From Prinia subflava (lineage: Eukaryota; Chordata; Aves; Passeriformes; Cisticolidae): DNA of 64,000 bases. Below the pieces are notes generated by a model that ran no database searches, was not told the DNA's origin, and worked only from the letters and a program-made list of their open reading frames with translations. The translations under genes and the position numbers were made by a program. Below, piece by piece: positions 27,255 through 41,319 of this stretch. Position 1 is the first letter of the stretch. The number at the start of each line of letters is the position of its first letter. The stretch covers positions 6,510,501-6,574,500 of the forward strand of contig NC_086259.1 of assembly GCF_021018805.1 (NCBI RefSeq), read 5' to 3'.

Positions 27255-27345
27255 TTTGCCATGAGGGTCTGATCCAAAGCCCAGCAAAATCCCTTAAATT
27301 ATTTCCATTGACTCCAATAGGATTTGCATTGGGCTCTAAATCCTT
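27255..27345. repeat. ancient amniote repeat fragment with internal symmetry
   Basis: GGTCTGATCCAAAGCCCAGC, then TTCCATTGACTCCAATAGGA, then TTTGCATTGGGCTCTAAATC. This follows the 'TGATCCAAAGCCCATTGAAGTCAATGGG ... CCATTGACTTCAATGGGCTTTGGATCA' layout of a widespread old sauropsid short repeat with inverted halves. The copy is diverged. Confidence 0.5.
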
Positions 27346-27597
27346 ACAGCAGAGCCTGAAGCAGTTACCTCATTCTGCCCTGGAGCTTTTAAACCCTTAA
27401 GCAGTCTTAAAGGAAGCTTTGACTTGATTTGTTAATCACAATGAAGTAAAAACCATGCCAGGTGCCATTGCTAAGCCCAAAACTCCTTTTGAAGATATAG
27501 TTTTCCTTTGTCTTTATTTGCTTCCTTCATGGTTTATAAAAAAACCCCAAGCAGCCGAGAAAACTAATTAGAACCCCAGATATGCAACATTCATATG

Positions 27598-27690
27598 CTT
27601 AATTTTAATCAAGTGAGAAACTTTCCTGAATAAGTAAGTTATACAAAATTAAGCACATACTTAATTAAGCAGTCATATGATCAAGACAAC
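27598..27690. repeat. possible ancient MITE-like repeat fragment
   Basis: CATATGCTTAATTTTAATCAAGTGAG and, further right, AAAATTAAGCACATACTTAA are arranged as two partly symmetric halves, as in the 'CATGCTTAA...TTAAGCACATGCTTAA' repeat. It is AT-rich and could partly be chance. The first half also contains octamer-like ATATGCAA/ATATGCTTA strings. Confidence 0.3.
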
Positions 27691-30600
27691 TAGGGGAAAA
27701 GCAGTGACACTGCACATAAGCAGAATGCTGCTACATGTAAATAAGCAAAAAAAAAGGAAACAATGGGTTTAGCTGAGTGTCATCAGTTGCAGCAGCTGCA
27801 GGTGAGACCTACAAACAGGTGGGACACAATGGGTTTTTAAGAGTGTCCCTGTAAGTTCTTACTACTGAAGATTTTCCATGTTTTACAGGATTTGGACTAG
27901 ACATAAGATCAACCAGACCTTGCTGGAGAAACAGAGATTCCCAGTTACTACTGGGTTCATATTACACAGCCTCTGCTGAAATAAATGCCCCTAATTTGGT
28001 ACAGGCTGAGCATTTGCCCTGTGCACTTTTGGCAATAGGGTGATCTGGAATTTAACACCAGCAGAGTGAGGTTATCTGCTTAAAACATATCTCTATTTTA
28101 CCTTGATTGTACCAGGCTTTTAAAAAAAATACTCCACTGCTTCTGTTTCATATCATTGAGGCAGAAAGCAAAGCAGAAAAAGGGAATTTTCATGTAAGTT
28201 ACAAGTTAATTTGCTGCTCAGAGAACTTGGCCTGAAAATGAGTGATAAATGCACAAAATGAGATACCCTAAAAGTATGAAGGATGATAGATGGGAACTAA
28301 TATCAGGTATCTGAAACAATCTGAAAGCATCACCTCTTATTTCTTCAGACAATGTTCTCATGGCCAAACAGGTAACATTCCAACTGGCTGAACAGGAGTT
28401 TGTAGAGTTCCATTTTGACATACATGCCTACATCCTCTTTCAGATGCCTAAGTCCTTGTATGTTTATTGGTCTTGTCTCAGGGATGAAGTGATCCAATTA
28501 ACTTCCAGGGCACAACCCCACTGCACAGACACATGAAGCAGAGACAGCCAGGGTAGGAGGGTTGACTGATCTGTGCTAATGTGCTTTCTGGAACAAGAAC
28601 ATTTCCTCACCAGCATTGGATTATGTTATGGGGACAGCACAAGTTGGATGTTTTTGCCTCCCTCTCCATTACATGGTATAAAGTGTCCAAATAGACTCCA
28701 CATAACAGCCTTGTGCCTGTGCAGGCAGCACTGGTGCTTGTCTGCTACAGAGAAGAAGGCAAAGTTATTTTAATGACTGATGGATTCAATTTCTATGGCC
28801 ATTTTTATTACCTGGGTACTGCGATGAAAATCAACCACAGGAAGAACTCAATTTTGTTTTCCATTAATATTCACTTTGTTGATATGAACAGATGATTTTG
28901 GGGAGCTCAGATGCCCTTTTAATTTATATCTTTGTAATGTGGAACAGCTATCTTCCACTTTCAAGTAAGTAAATCCTGCATCTCACTTCTTGTGGGTTTT
29001 TTTACCCATTATTACAAATGGAATTCAGTCTTCTAAATTTTCTTCCAAAAAAAAAAATGGACAGAAGTAAATATCCTTAAAAAAAAGAAAAGCTAATGTT
29101 ATAAGCAGGTATTAGTCATTAAACGTCAGAATTCTGTCTCTAATTTCTAAAAATAATAGGAAAAAAGAAGCTGAAACATATGCTACAAATTACTATGAGA
29201 TCTGAGACCTACAATGTTCCCTTGAGCTCTGGCCAGGAGTTCCATTCCTCTTCACACTATGAAGCTTTCTGTAGAGTCTGGCTAAGGTTTTTTCTTGGTA
29301 GCTTCACATTAAGATATGTGGATTTTTGGAGAGATCAATACAACACCCTCCAAATTCAACCTCCTGTTCTATTCACAGTGATCTTCAGGTCCTAGTGGAG
29401 AAACACTATTTTTCAGCTGAATGCAATGCATTTTGGAACTGTTCTCTTCCTTCTTAAGCCTCATTTTATATTTTTGACACATCCAGCTGCTAGCTGGTTT
29501 GGCTCAGAAGTGACCTGAGCCTAGTGAAGTGACAGAAAAAAGTTCTCTAGATCACCAAGTGAGCAGTAGCTTTATGACCCCCCCACCACTTTTGTACTTC
29601 TAATATTTCAGTCACACCAGGAGAAATTCCAAAAAAATATTACATTTCCACTCAATGGAAAACACCTAAGACTGAAGTGATGTAACACACCTAGTATCTT
29701 TTTACATTTTGATCCATATAATATATGTTCTTGGTTTCACTGTATAATCATGCTAAGCTAAAAAAGGACAAGGCTAGCTGGTTTTATGAGACACAAGGAG
29801 AATAATTGACACTAACAGCTTTGTCTGCATCTAAAATTCAGAGAGATTGCATGTTCCTGTTTAGGAAAATGTGTTTTAGAAGTGGCTACAGTTGATCTCG
29901 AATGAAAGACTTTTCCCCTTCCCCCTTAACAGTGTCCATTTCCTTCTTGAGTTCATGAGTGAATCCTTTGGTTTCACTCTCCCACTTGAAAACTAAGTGA
30001 GAATTCATGAGAAAGCAGACTGGACATACTGTCTGCTCCTGAATTTTAGGACTACCAGGTACAGAAAGGACATTTCCAACTCCTAAATAAGTTTAAAATA
30101 CCATCTTCTTTCAGGTTACCACTGGAGACTATTCAGCCTTTCCATAAATTCCTCGACTTTAACACTCAAATGAAGTCATTCTGCCTTTGATGTCTAACAT
30201 AGCCTGTGGTGCCATGCTGAAATAATTTGGATCAGTGCCCAGGGCCTATGACAGGCCCATTTTTGTTGTCTATCTCTAAAGGTTAAGGAAGAATTCTGCA
30301 GCCAGCATCATCCAGAAGAAAGATAAAAGTTCCACAAGGACTCAACCCACATGATTATTTCCAAATAGGCATTTCTACCACACATTGGCATCTTCCCAAG
30401 GATCTCGCTGCCTAAGTCATGGTGACAAAGCAAAGAGGACCTCTCTTCCTTCTGGAGAGATTAACCCTCAGTTACAGTGGAAGCAGTGGTCTCATGAGTG
30501 GCAGGCTGCTGGGCTGCTCATCTGATTCAGTGTGGCAACTTTTTTTTTTAGGTGACAAGGTAAGGAACAGGAGCAGAAAAACAACCCCTGGTAGAATAAA

Positions 30601-33600
30601 ACACAATCTGATGAGAAGAATGACAAAATGCCATGCAAATTGCAGTCCTCACCACAGCAGCAGACAATCGTGTGCGGGTTATCGGTCTGGCCACCATGCT
30701 GTTAGAACCAGAACATCACTGCCTAAATTACTGTTACATAAAAGATCTTACAGATATATTAGAAAATCATACTATTCAGAGTGACCTGCCTTTTCAGAAG
30801 ATGAAAGGCAGAAATGATGAGCAGATAACCACCATGGACGTGCACTGAGATATCACAACTGAGGAGCAGAAATCTCCCCCTGTAAGCTCTTCAGCTCAGC
30901 TCTGAACAGTGGTACTTATGATTCAGCTCATATTCACTCTATCCTCATTTATAAGATAAATAATTTTGAGATGTATCTAAAATTACTTTACAACCTTTTA
31001 ATCACTGAAAATTGTGTATAATTATTATACCTGCACTCGGGTGCCAAGATCTGCTGTGAAATACTTGGCTGCTCAAAGTGTGTGGAGGAAATGCTTCAAT
31101 TCCACATTAATTAATGAATTTTTATCCCCACTCCTGTCCATTAACAGCCACCATGCTTTTGCTGTGAATGGTCATTATTACAGACTGAAATAGGAACATA
31201 AATTTACTGATAATGAAAGTGTCACTTGGAGGGGCAGTCCATCATCCTGTGTGCTGATATGGTGAGACCTTTTTTTGCTGTCTCACATCTTTGCCTTGTT
31301 TCTGAAGGGCTGGCATGTAAGGAAGGGATCTGTTATTTGTAGACACCCACGAAACATCCCTTTAAATAAAGTAGGAATGATTTTCAGTATTCCAGGAAAT
31401 ATTGCATTGATTTTAAAATTGCCCTCTCCTCTTACCAGCCATTGCAGATCTTCATCAGGAGACCATCCCTGACCTCCTTATTCTTGAGATTGTTAGCCAG
31501 GTTGGTTTTGTGTTGGTGTTCTTTGTTGGCTTATTTTTTTGACAAGGAGTGTTGTTGACTCTTGAAGCAAATTACCTGGTTGACTTAATCCTTGTGCACC
31601 ACTAAAAAGAGAGATTTCAGTTGATGCTCTGCATCTCTGCACCATATGGAACCATGCTCAAGTTGTCACATTTTCTATGTTTTAACTATTTAACTCATTA
31701 AATTCTCTGGATGGGCTTTCATGGTATCTCATCTGTTAATTACTTTATTAGATAGAGTGTATGATATCATGCACATGGCATAAAAATTCATAAAAACAGG
31801 CCTTAGTGTAAAAGCATTGCATTAGCACATCTCAAAACATAAAAAAATGAAATACAGATAAAAATAATCTTGAAGAGAATCTCCATTTTACACTGGGCTC
31901 ATGTGCTTTACTTTTTTATACAATATATAACTACACAATTAGTATTATCTAAATTATCAGGTGCTTGAAAAGGTCCTCTTTCAAGTTGAAGTGTCTGGAT
32001 GAAACCTGGTGGCTTTCCAAAGCCTGTTCAGTTTGTGTGCACCTGGACACTTATGTTTAAAAACAATACCCATATGCAACTGAATAGAGCAAATTGCCAG
32101 TTTTTCTTTTTAATCAAGCACATCATACACAAATCATGTTAAAACATCAGCAGCAAGACTGTAGTGCCTGCATAGATATATGTTTCTCTAGATACACCTG
32201 AACTTTACCCAGTACCCCTCGCCTGAAACCATATTATTGAGATTAAGATATTCCTTTCCCAGTCAAAAAAATCAGTGTGATGAGACAGCTGCAGAGGCCA
32301 ACAGTAAGTTCCACAACAGCCAGCCTCTGCATCCATGCAGTGCTCAGCCACCTTCGCAGCCTAAATCACACTTTAGGAGAACTGCTTACCTCTCAAGGAA
32401 ATAATAATTAAGAACTTATTTGATGTTTGAAAAGGCAAGATAATCAATAAATTGTGAGAGAAAGGAAGTTTTTTGAAGGATTCTTTCTATTGGCTTTCTC
32501 AAACAGTAAGACATGGACAATTATACATGTGCTATGTGCATGTCTAAGATTTTCCCAGGTCTTGGCCAAAATGCCCCTGTCCTTCAGCAGTGTGTGCCTT
32601 AACTTTAAACCACAGGAGTAGTTGCCTGAACCCTGTATCCAGCATACAGAGAACACTAAAACACTGAAAGTGTTTACTGAAATACTGCAGCACAACACTG
32701 AGGTGCCCCAGCACAGTAAGGCACTTGGTATTTTGGAACAAAACCTTTGGGCTGAATTCTTGTGAATAAAGTCTCTGGATTGAGAAATGGTTCAAGCAAG
32801 TTAATTTAACCAATTGGTCTACTCAAATCATTTTTAATGCCTCAACAAGACAAAGGCTGCCAGGCAGGTGTGGGAGGGGGCAGGCACCTGAGCCCCAACA
32901 CCAGGTCCCACCCTGTGCACCAGAGCCAGGCAGGGACTCTGGAAAGTCACCTATGGCTTCACTGGCTCCTGGCTTTCAGCAGGAAAACTGGATCAGGATT
33001 ACTACTGCTCTCCCTGTGGGGCTGGGAATGGAAAGTCAGTGCTCGTGGAGCTGCTGGGTACAATGACAACAGAGCTCCCAGAGAAACAGCTCCCAGAAAG
33101 GACCCATATTTGGTACAAGGGGTACTTTTTTCATAGGTTGAGGCTACGTGGTAAAACTGGAAGGCAAATACTATCACCCAAATTAGGGATGGCTCCTGGG
33201 GAAATTATAGTTGAGATTCTGTGTCTGACAGCAGATGTAGGGACTTCCTCATGAAGTTCACCCTCACAGCTTTGCCTCTGACATCTGAGGCCATCAAAGT
33301 CCACAGCTCACTGAGAGTGATGAACACTTTTACAGTGTTTTCAATAGATTTAGGATGTAAAAAGACTCTCTCAGATGTGGTTGAACTCTGCACTGGATAG
33401 GCAGCTCCAGCAGAGGATGTAGGACAAAGGAAATGCTGTGCCCTGTGGACACTGTTTGATGGAAGCTGAGTCCAAAGGATACAAAGAAGGACAGAAGAAA
33501 GGAAGGAAAAGCAGGAGTGCCCCTTCACACAAGGTGCATTTGGGGGCAAGGGAAGACGCAGAGCAGGACTGGCTCTCCTGCGCTTGGCATACTGAAAAAC

Positions 33601-35463
33601 AGCAAGGAACATCCTCAGCAAGTCACTCTCCCCATTGTAACAGCTGCCTTTGGTACTGGGGCACGGCTGGAGCAGCCAGAGGACGAGAAAGTAGCCTAAC
33701 ACATTTCACAGAACTGCACAGTTTTCTCATAGCATAACTGAATAAATATCATTAAAATATGAATTTTTTACAGTTCTTCATTAACAAGTAAGATAGCATG
33801 TGGTTAGACCAGTACTGTATAAGTAAGATCTTTTTCCTTGTCAATTTACATTATAAAAACATCTCATGCATATAAAAAGTGGGGGGTTATACTAGTGGAA
33901 TTTTATACAGTAGTATGTGTTTCCATATACTCAGGTTAGTACATATTTACACGTACAATGCACACAGGATTATGCTGGGGCCAAACACTAAAAGAAAACA
34001 TGCGGTAAATGGTTGCTTTAATAAGTCCTGTTCCATTGAAAGGAAATAAAACCTGAGTATTAATGAGATATAATTATATATTTAAAATCTTTTCCCTTGT
34101 GCAGTATACAGAATTAATGCCAGTAAACTCACAAACTGCAACATTCTACTCCATTACATCTGCAATGATTAGAGATAGTTTGAACATCTGGCATATAATC
34201 TGTGATAGAAAACAGCATTCTGCACTTTAATGGACGTCTGGAGGCTACACATATCTGATTTTATTTCTTTGTGTTAACTCTTTCCTGGGAGGAAGAGAAG
34301 ATCCAGTGCTTGAGCACCTTCTTTCTGTCTTTTGATGAAGTTGCATGTAGTACTGATATTTAGCTGCTTTCAGGCTACTTGTTTTAAATATCTAAACTAA
34401 AAAGAGACCCACAGAGATTTCTGAGAAGCTATTTATAACATAGACAATTGAGCAGCATAAATATTAATGTGTTAAAAACCCAAGAAAGTCATCCAATGGA
34501 AGTGACAATAATTTCCTCATTTTCAGTGACTTCAGAACATAAAAATGAAGCAGCATTTGCTGTTTCTTCATTATTTCAAAGGCTTCACGATGATCCTCCC
34601 TTAATTTGGTTTTCTTTTAGAATCTTGTACATGATAAACTGGGGTTACCAATATTTGTACATTTTTGATGTACCCTAACTGTAAGTATGTAAAAGCTTCT
34701 TTGACTGGCACTGACTTTCATTGAAAAAATTAGATTACTTCTCAGCTTTTGCAGGGTGTGTTTTGCCCCAAGCTAAACAAGAAGGTTTTAGCCCTACTGT
34801 GTTCTGTGGGGAAAACAGAGATACAAACTTGAAAGGCAAATGAGACTGACAGTGTTATCTTTTGCCTTACTTACTGAATATTAGCTAACACCAACACCTA
34901 AGGAGACCTTGAAATTAGACTCTGACTAGTAATTAAGAGTGATTGAAGAGTGGCATCAGAAGAGATCTGTGTCACTGCTGAAAGGATTCAGCATTTACGG
35001 TGACCTGACAAATGTTCTGTATGAGCATATTTAGGTATGAGGCAGAATATCTACTGCAGGAAAAGTGCTGGTGTTAGGCAGAGTTTGTAATTTGATCATG
35101 TGCCTGTCAGGGGCTTGCTCAGGCTCCTGGGTGTAACAGAAGCTGGAGTTACTGGGTAGCTCCTGTTGAGTACTAACAATTAGCCTTAAACACGGATGCA
35201 TTGAGCAGTCCTCAGGTCCTGAGGACCTTACAGCAGAGGTTCACAAGGGCAGCAGAAAGTTCTACTGGCTGCATTACCACACAGAAACACACCACACACA
35301 TGCTATGCAGAAGAACAGAAAGCCTGGAGATAATCGTTTAAGGCTAAAACTACCTAAATATGAAGCATGTGCAATGCATTACTACTGAATGGATTCACGT
35401 ATTACTGGGCAGTAGAAAGCTTGCAGTCTTGGAATGGAGGAAAAAAAACAAGGAAAGAATCTT
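27691..35463. other. intergenic spacer, no gene
   Basis: No exon, RNA gene or recognisable transposon was found. Frames such as 30419-30784 and 33205-33702 have no known domain. A short T run lies at 30540-30549. Confidence 0.55.
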
Positions 35464-35492
35464 CCCCCACCACCACCCCCCTCCCCCACCCC
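35464..35492 (-). other. G-quadruplex motif on the minus strand
   Basis: The plus strand has C runs of 5, 2, 2, 6, 5 and 4 separated by single A or T. The minus strand therefore reads G4-T-G5-A-G6-TGGTGGT-G5, which fits the four-run G3+ with 1-7 nt loop rule (loops 1, 1 and 7). Confidence 0.85.
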
Positions 35493-38400
35493 GTGTTCAT
35501 TTGTAAACCAGACTGAACCCATTTCAACAAAGATTAGGAAAAATTGGCCTAACTATGGATGATGATCTAATACAATTTGGCCATATTTAATGGAAGTCAG
35601 AAGCAGAAAGTTGCATGTTGCTTCATGTTCCAATATCTGGACTAATGGATCAGTGATCTCTCAGGTACTAAGCTCCTCACATATTTGTCCCTTCCTAGGA
35701 AGTTTATTAGATTCAACAGCTGAAGAACATTGACAGATAATCTGAATTTGCCATTACTTGAGGAATCCCCATCCAGGTCTAATGAAACCCAGGAAAGTAT
35801 CTGGAAAAGGCCAACCAGGTTTTACCGAAGTATCTACATTGTCTTTGATTTACTAAAATTTTTTGTCAATAACATCAAATGCAACAATCAGCTCTGCAGC
35901 TGTAGAGCTCAGTCCTGCTCCACTCTCAATCAATAAGACTGGAAAAGCGGGCTGGCTTAGACCCCAAAGGAGTAAGCTTCCCTTTGATGATAGTCTGGCA
36001 AAGGTCCAGAGAGGTTCTGTCAGAATGAAGGGCATATTTAACCTGGATTTGCTTGATCTCCTCTACCTAGAGCTGTAATTACAGATCTTAGCAGACATAA
36101 TACACTGGATAAAATCATGAACTGATTGTTTTTCAGTGTTAAATTTCAGTAAGAGGGATGGACTTGGGAGGTCCATTCAATTCCACCTTTCCAAGCCAGT
36201 TATTCAAAGACTGGAGTTGCCAAGTTATTTAGCACAAAAACTTGGAAAACTGAATTTGTGACATAGATCAGATAAAAGCATCTGAAATTTGTGTTGGTGA
36301 GAAGAGAGGCATGAGAAGAAAAGGGCTGAAGCCATTTGGGAAGGCTTTAAACAAGAAAAGCGATATTTCAGAACTGCAAGGGGTGTTTAAAACAGATTTT
36401 AGGTTTTCCTTACTTTGACTAAGCAGCATCTTCCAGGGGTGTTTCATGGTCCAGCTGTCCCTCTCTGTTCTCAGATGGTGCTTATAGACAATGCAGGACT
36501 GAGGCACCTATTGTGATTCTTCTCCTGCCCACTGAGGAGGACATAAGAGAACCATTAAAAGCCCCACACAGAACAGATCAGGTGCTTGTGGCTGTCAAGG
36601 CAATGAAAAAGGTCAAAATCATTTAACTTGGTGAAACAATGGAACAAATTAGACTGAGACCATTTAGGTCTATTGGTTTGAACATCACATTTTAGAGTTT
36701 TCAGCTAGAGTGATGAAACTGTAGAAAAAAAGGACCATGTCACACACACCATTTGTTGTAGCAACCCTCTTGTTAGATGGTAGAAATGAGCCTAAACACA
36801 GACTTCTTGTTTATCACAGCATGAAAAGGGTCCTGGTTTATTCCTCATTACAGCTCAGCCATCCTGACTCCAACCGTTCACTGACCCTGGCTTCTGCAAG
36901 CTCCTGCTGGAGGTTTCCCTTGCAGCCCATAACAGCTGGTTATTTCCTCTGACTGCAGGGACTGGTGTGCAGACTGTGACTGCAGCTTTTACCCAGCTAG
37001 ACTGTGACTGCAGGTTCCAATAACAGGCTCCAGTTGCAGACCTAAACTGACTGCACAGCAGTTATTCTCTCTCCTCAGGATCTTTCTTCCTCATGATTTT
37101 CTCGTTCAGGATCCTCCACGCTGATTCTCCCTCCACAGCTAACCCACACCCTTTTATCTCACTTATCTTTATTGGCTATAGCTGTGATGGGGCGAGGCTG
37201 TATTGGGGAATTAACACAGCTGTTATTTAGGGACGAGGTCACCTATATTCCTTTCTCCTACAACCATCACCTATTAGTTATTACATATTCTGTTCCTAAG
37301 AATTCCTCTGCAATGACTCATCAGAAAAGCCACATCACAGTGACACTCACCCCATCTGTCCTGTCACTGCAGAGCACCTGCTTTTCTTGGTGTGTGAGCC
37401 AGAGGACTTTGGGGGATGGTAGCACTAGACTGCAGCAGACAGCCTGTGCAAAACCATCAGAAACAAACCCCTGGCCTTGCTTTCCAGAGCCCCAGGCTTT
37501 AATCTGCTGAAACACCACTTTTGACCTTAGAGGTAGACGAAAACTTTAAGATGTCTCACTGGCTCCCAACTACAGCCTAATGAACCTGGAAGTTTTGTAG
37601 CATGAAACAAGCAGGCCTCTGTATCTTAATAAAAAAAGGAATTACACCAAGCCAGAACAGGGAAGAAGATATGGTTTAGGATTTAGTTCCTTTTGTTCTT
37701 GGAAAGTACCACACATAGTTAACTTACAGCATTAATTATCTTTTGCATTAACATAAAGCTGTAATTGAACAATTTAACTAGTAAAGATGAAAAACAGACT
37801 TTCCATGCATGTAGTGTGTAAAACAGCCATTCTGCAGTGGAAAAGTCTTGCACTTTGCAAAGAGTCCTATTGGCTATCCCAACTAGATATGCTCTAGTAA
37901 TACTCAGTTGCACACATTCACAGAGCTTGTGGGTATATGGTGCAGGCTGAATTCATGCCAAAGGCTCCAGATATAGATAGAAAATTAAGTTGAAAAGCTT
38001 TTTTCTCAATAATTCCACCAAGAGGTTTGGAGCAACAAACCAATTACTTTTCTTCAAACTCTGCAGGCCTTTAAAGATGTAATAACTCTCAGTACTTGGA
38101 CTCCAAAGGGAATAACTCACAACACAAAGCAGAAAGCTACAGGGCAATGCCAACACCAAAGAGTATTTCAGGTGTTTCTGCTGGAGTGTGCCTCGGGTTT
38201 GAAGACCCCCTGGAATTGAGGTGATCTTCAAGGGAGCAGCAGCCTGCCACAGGTCAGAAAAATCCTCAGACTGGGAAAACAGAGAAAATATGCTGCAAAT
38301 TCTTTCCCTCTGTGCAATTGTGTTGTGGCATATTCTGGTAGCCGTTTATTCTGGAGAATGCGTGTAGAACACACTCCCTCTTTGCAAGCCACGGATGGCT

Positions 38401-40779
38401 CTTTGCTCTGTCTCCAAATAAATGCCACCATACCTTGGGGATTAATTGTCCCCACAGTACTGATCTACTTAAATCCCAAGTCTGAGACCTACTTTTATTT
38501 GGAGGTGGTAGTCATCCAGCTGACAGATGCAAGGAAGCTTTAGCTTGCAGTCAATGTATACTAAAGGGTCAAACAAGAAGAAAGGTCCGTCCTATTTTTT
38601 CTCCTAATCTCATGCTTCCTAAACCAGATTTAGGAGTGTCTCATGCTTAGTACTGGCAGGACTCTAGACCATGCCATAAACAGAGATGAGTGAGAGCCGG
38701 GTTCCTGGATTCAGAGGCATAAAGCCCTGAGCTGCACAGCTGCTGGAGGGACTGGCCAGTTCTGGGAGGTCCCCTCTCACAAGTGACCCCAGCACACAGT
38801 CCTGAGGAAGGGGCTCACCTGCCCAGGAGTGTGCTGCCTTCTACTTCCTGTGCTGGGCAGAGAGCCAGGCAGCGTGGAGCCAGGGCAGTTTGGGAGCACT
38901 GGATTTCTGCCTGCCCTGCCCACAGGCTGCTCCCCAGCACGGTTCCCAGGGGCTGCCTCTCACTCACACAGACATCCCCAGAGCAGGCAGAAGCTCTCTA
39001 TTATCCACCTCACTGGGAGACTCATTCCCCTATGTGCATTAATGAGTGTTAAGGAGTGAAGAAAACTCCCCAAACCAGACAGGAACTGCAGAAGTGTATT
39101 TCCCTCTCAGAGAGGGATCTTGGTTTTCATTAATTAATATATCAGAAGAAACCAATGGAGAAGCATGTCTTGTTATCTAGCTTCTTAGACGGGAGCCTTT
39201 GGTTCATTAGCCTGAAAGCCTATCAACTGGATAACAGTATTTATTCCATATAGAATAATGATCTACTTTAAAGGAATATGGTATTGCCCATGCAGGAATA
39301 AATTCAACCATTATTCACAGCTTAAACACACACTAACCCATGTAAGTGAGAGATACAGATATAAAAGGATTCAAAAAAAGTAGGTCCTGGGGAGAAAGGC
39401 AAAATCTAGGTACCCGTACCCTGGAGCTACTACAGATCTGACTGTACATTAATTACCCATTAGTTTCAAGTTACACTACACAGATTCAGAGCCTTTGCTC
39501 TTTAGCCATATTTAAAGGAAGAAACAAAATGAAAGCTAAGCACGGTCAGCCCCACTTTTGAGGTCAGCAAGAATACTAACATTAGATTTGAAGCTTTCTG
39601 TCAAGTTGGAAAAGAAGTTGTACTGATATTTAAAGCACACAGTCATTGAATTAGTTCAGAGCTATGCAGTAGCAGATAGCTCCAGAGACACTTTAACAGC
39701 GCCTTCAGAAATACTGTGATTTTAATCTTACAAGTCTGCTAGAGCAATATCTATGCAGTGTTCAACCTATATTGTTGACAATAAAATTATAAAAAAGACA
39801 CTTTAAATATGCAGTAGCTGTGTCTGGAAATTAAATATATCAGCCATTAATTTTTTCCCCCAAATTACTAAAAAGCAACAGTCCACACTAAAGACTAACT
39901 GTTTGTAAAATTGGATTTTTAAAGATGAAGCCTTTTTTAAAATCAGGGCTGGTCAAAAGAAGCATTAGAACAATTCTACAACTGGAAAAAAAAATAAAGC
40001 TGCTTAGCCAATTCACCTCGCTAAACCAAAAATGGATTTATGCTGCTCACATCAGTGTTTCAGATATTGCAGTTTTAAAGAGTGGAGATATTACATTAAA
40101 CCCCACAAAATGTAAGGCTCTGGAGAAGTAGGGCTATAGGTAATGAAATATTGATCCTCCCACCTCGAGGTGAGAGCACACAAAGGGGGAGCTGGGCCTG
40201 ACTGTGGCCATCACCAGACATAAACTGGGCTCTGGCCCCAAACCAAGAGCCGTGAGCTTCAGAGGACACCTCCTCCTGCACAAGGAGTACACAGCACTGG
40301 AGACAAAGGCACATCTCATGGCAATTTATTTCCCCAACAAGGTCCGGGTCGGGAGAGGTCTGTGATCCCATCCCCATCTGCCTCTGCTGCTCTCCGTGAC
40401 ACGGGTGCAGAGCCGTGGCTGTGCTGGGGACACTGGGGATGCTCAGCAGAGCTGCTCCAGGCTACCACCTTACCACTTTTCAGTGGGGGAAGACAACCTT
40501 TTTGAACTCGAAATTTCAAAGACAATTGTTTTCCAACCAGGCAGCTTACAACTTCCTTAGCTGAGTGCCGTTGTGCCCCCAGTCCCAGTTCAAAGCCTGA
40601 CTTCCCAGAGGCTCCACCAGAGCCACCCTCCCCTCCTTTTGCTGTGCTAGTGAGAAACCACATCAGCTGCTAAGTGGCCTAATGCAAACCGATGTGGCAG
40701 CTTCAATTCAATTGCCACTGCACAAGTTACGCTGTAGCAAAAGTCACCCCAGTGATTGGCGTCAGCGGGAAGCGTTATT
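35493..40779. other. intergenic spacer, no gene; possible LTR-like segment
   Basis: No gene is supported. 36830-37330 has an LTR-like feel (TTTTATCTC and TATTGGCTATAGCTGTGA with GC-richer flanks) but ends and duplications could not be defined. 40090-40680 is GC-richer, with no credible coding frame. Confidence 0.5.
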
Positions 40780-41319
40780 GTCACCCCTCACCCAGTGCCA
40801 TCCAGGGGCACAGGCCTTGTTATTGTCACCCCTCACCCAGTGCCATCCAGGGGCACAGGCCTTGTTATTGTCACCCCTCACCCAGTGCCATCCAGGGGCA
40901 CAGGCCTTGTTATTGTCACCCCTCACCCAGTGCCATCGAGGGGCATGGGCCTTGGTGTTGTCACCCCTCACACGGTGCCATCGAGGGACACACACCTTGG
41001 TGTCATCACCCCTCACACAGTGCCATCGAGGGACATGGGCCTTGGTGTCATCACCCCTCACCCAGTGCCATCGAGGGACACACACCTTGGTGTTGTCACC
41101 CCTCACACGGTGCCATCAAGGGGCACGGGCCTTGGTGTTGTCACCCTCCACATGGTGCCATCGAGGGGCACGGGCCTTGGTGTTGTCACCCCTCACCCAG
41201 TGCCATCGAGGGACACGGGCCTTGGTGTTGTCACCCCTCACCCAGTGCCATCGAGGGGCACAGGCCTTGGTGTTGTCACCCCTCACCCAGTGCCATCGAG
41301 GGGCACGGGCCTTGTTGCC
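40780..41319. repeat. minisatellite, 12 copies of a 45-bp unit
   Basis: Exactly twelve 45-bp units, starting GTCACCCCTCACCCAGTGCC. The consensus continues ATCGAGGGGCAC and then GGGCCTTGGTGTT. No unit length variation is seen (540 bp in total). The first three units form a near-identical block (ATCCAGGGGC, TTGTTATT) and the rest carry ATCGAGGG and TTGGTGTT/TTGGTGTC. Units 4-5 and 6-7 look like a duplicated 90-bp pair (ATGGGCC then ACACACCTTGG). Because 45 is divisible by 3, all frames stay open and give 15-residue repeat 'proteins' of 213-247 codons. No splice sites or domain support these as genes. Confidence 0.97.

Noticed and set aside
30633..30848. 71-codon plus-strand frame with a protein-like composition
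   Set aside because: No recognised family, no clear splice sites, no neighbouring exons. A chance frame is more likely, though a conservation check would be cheap.
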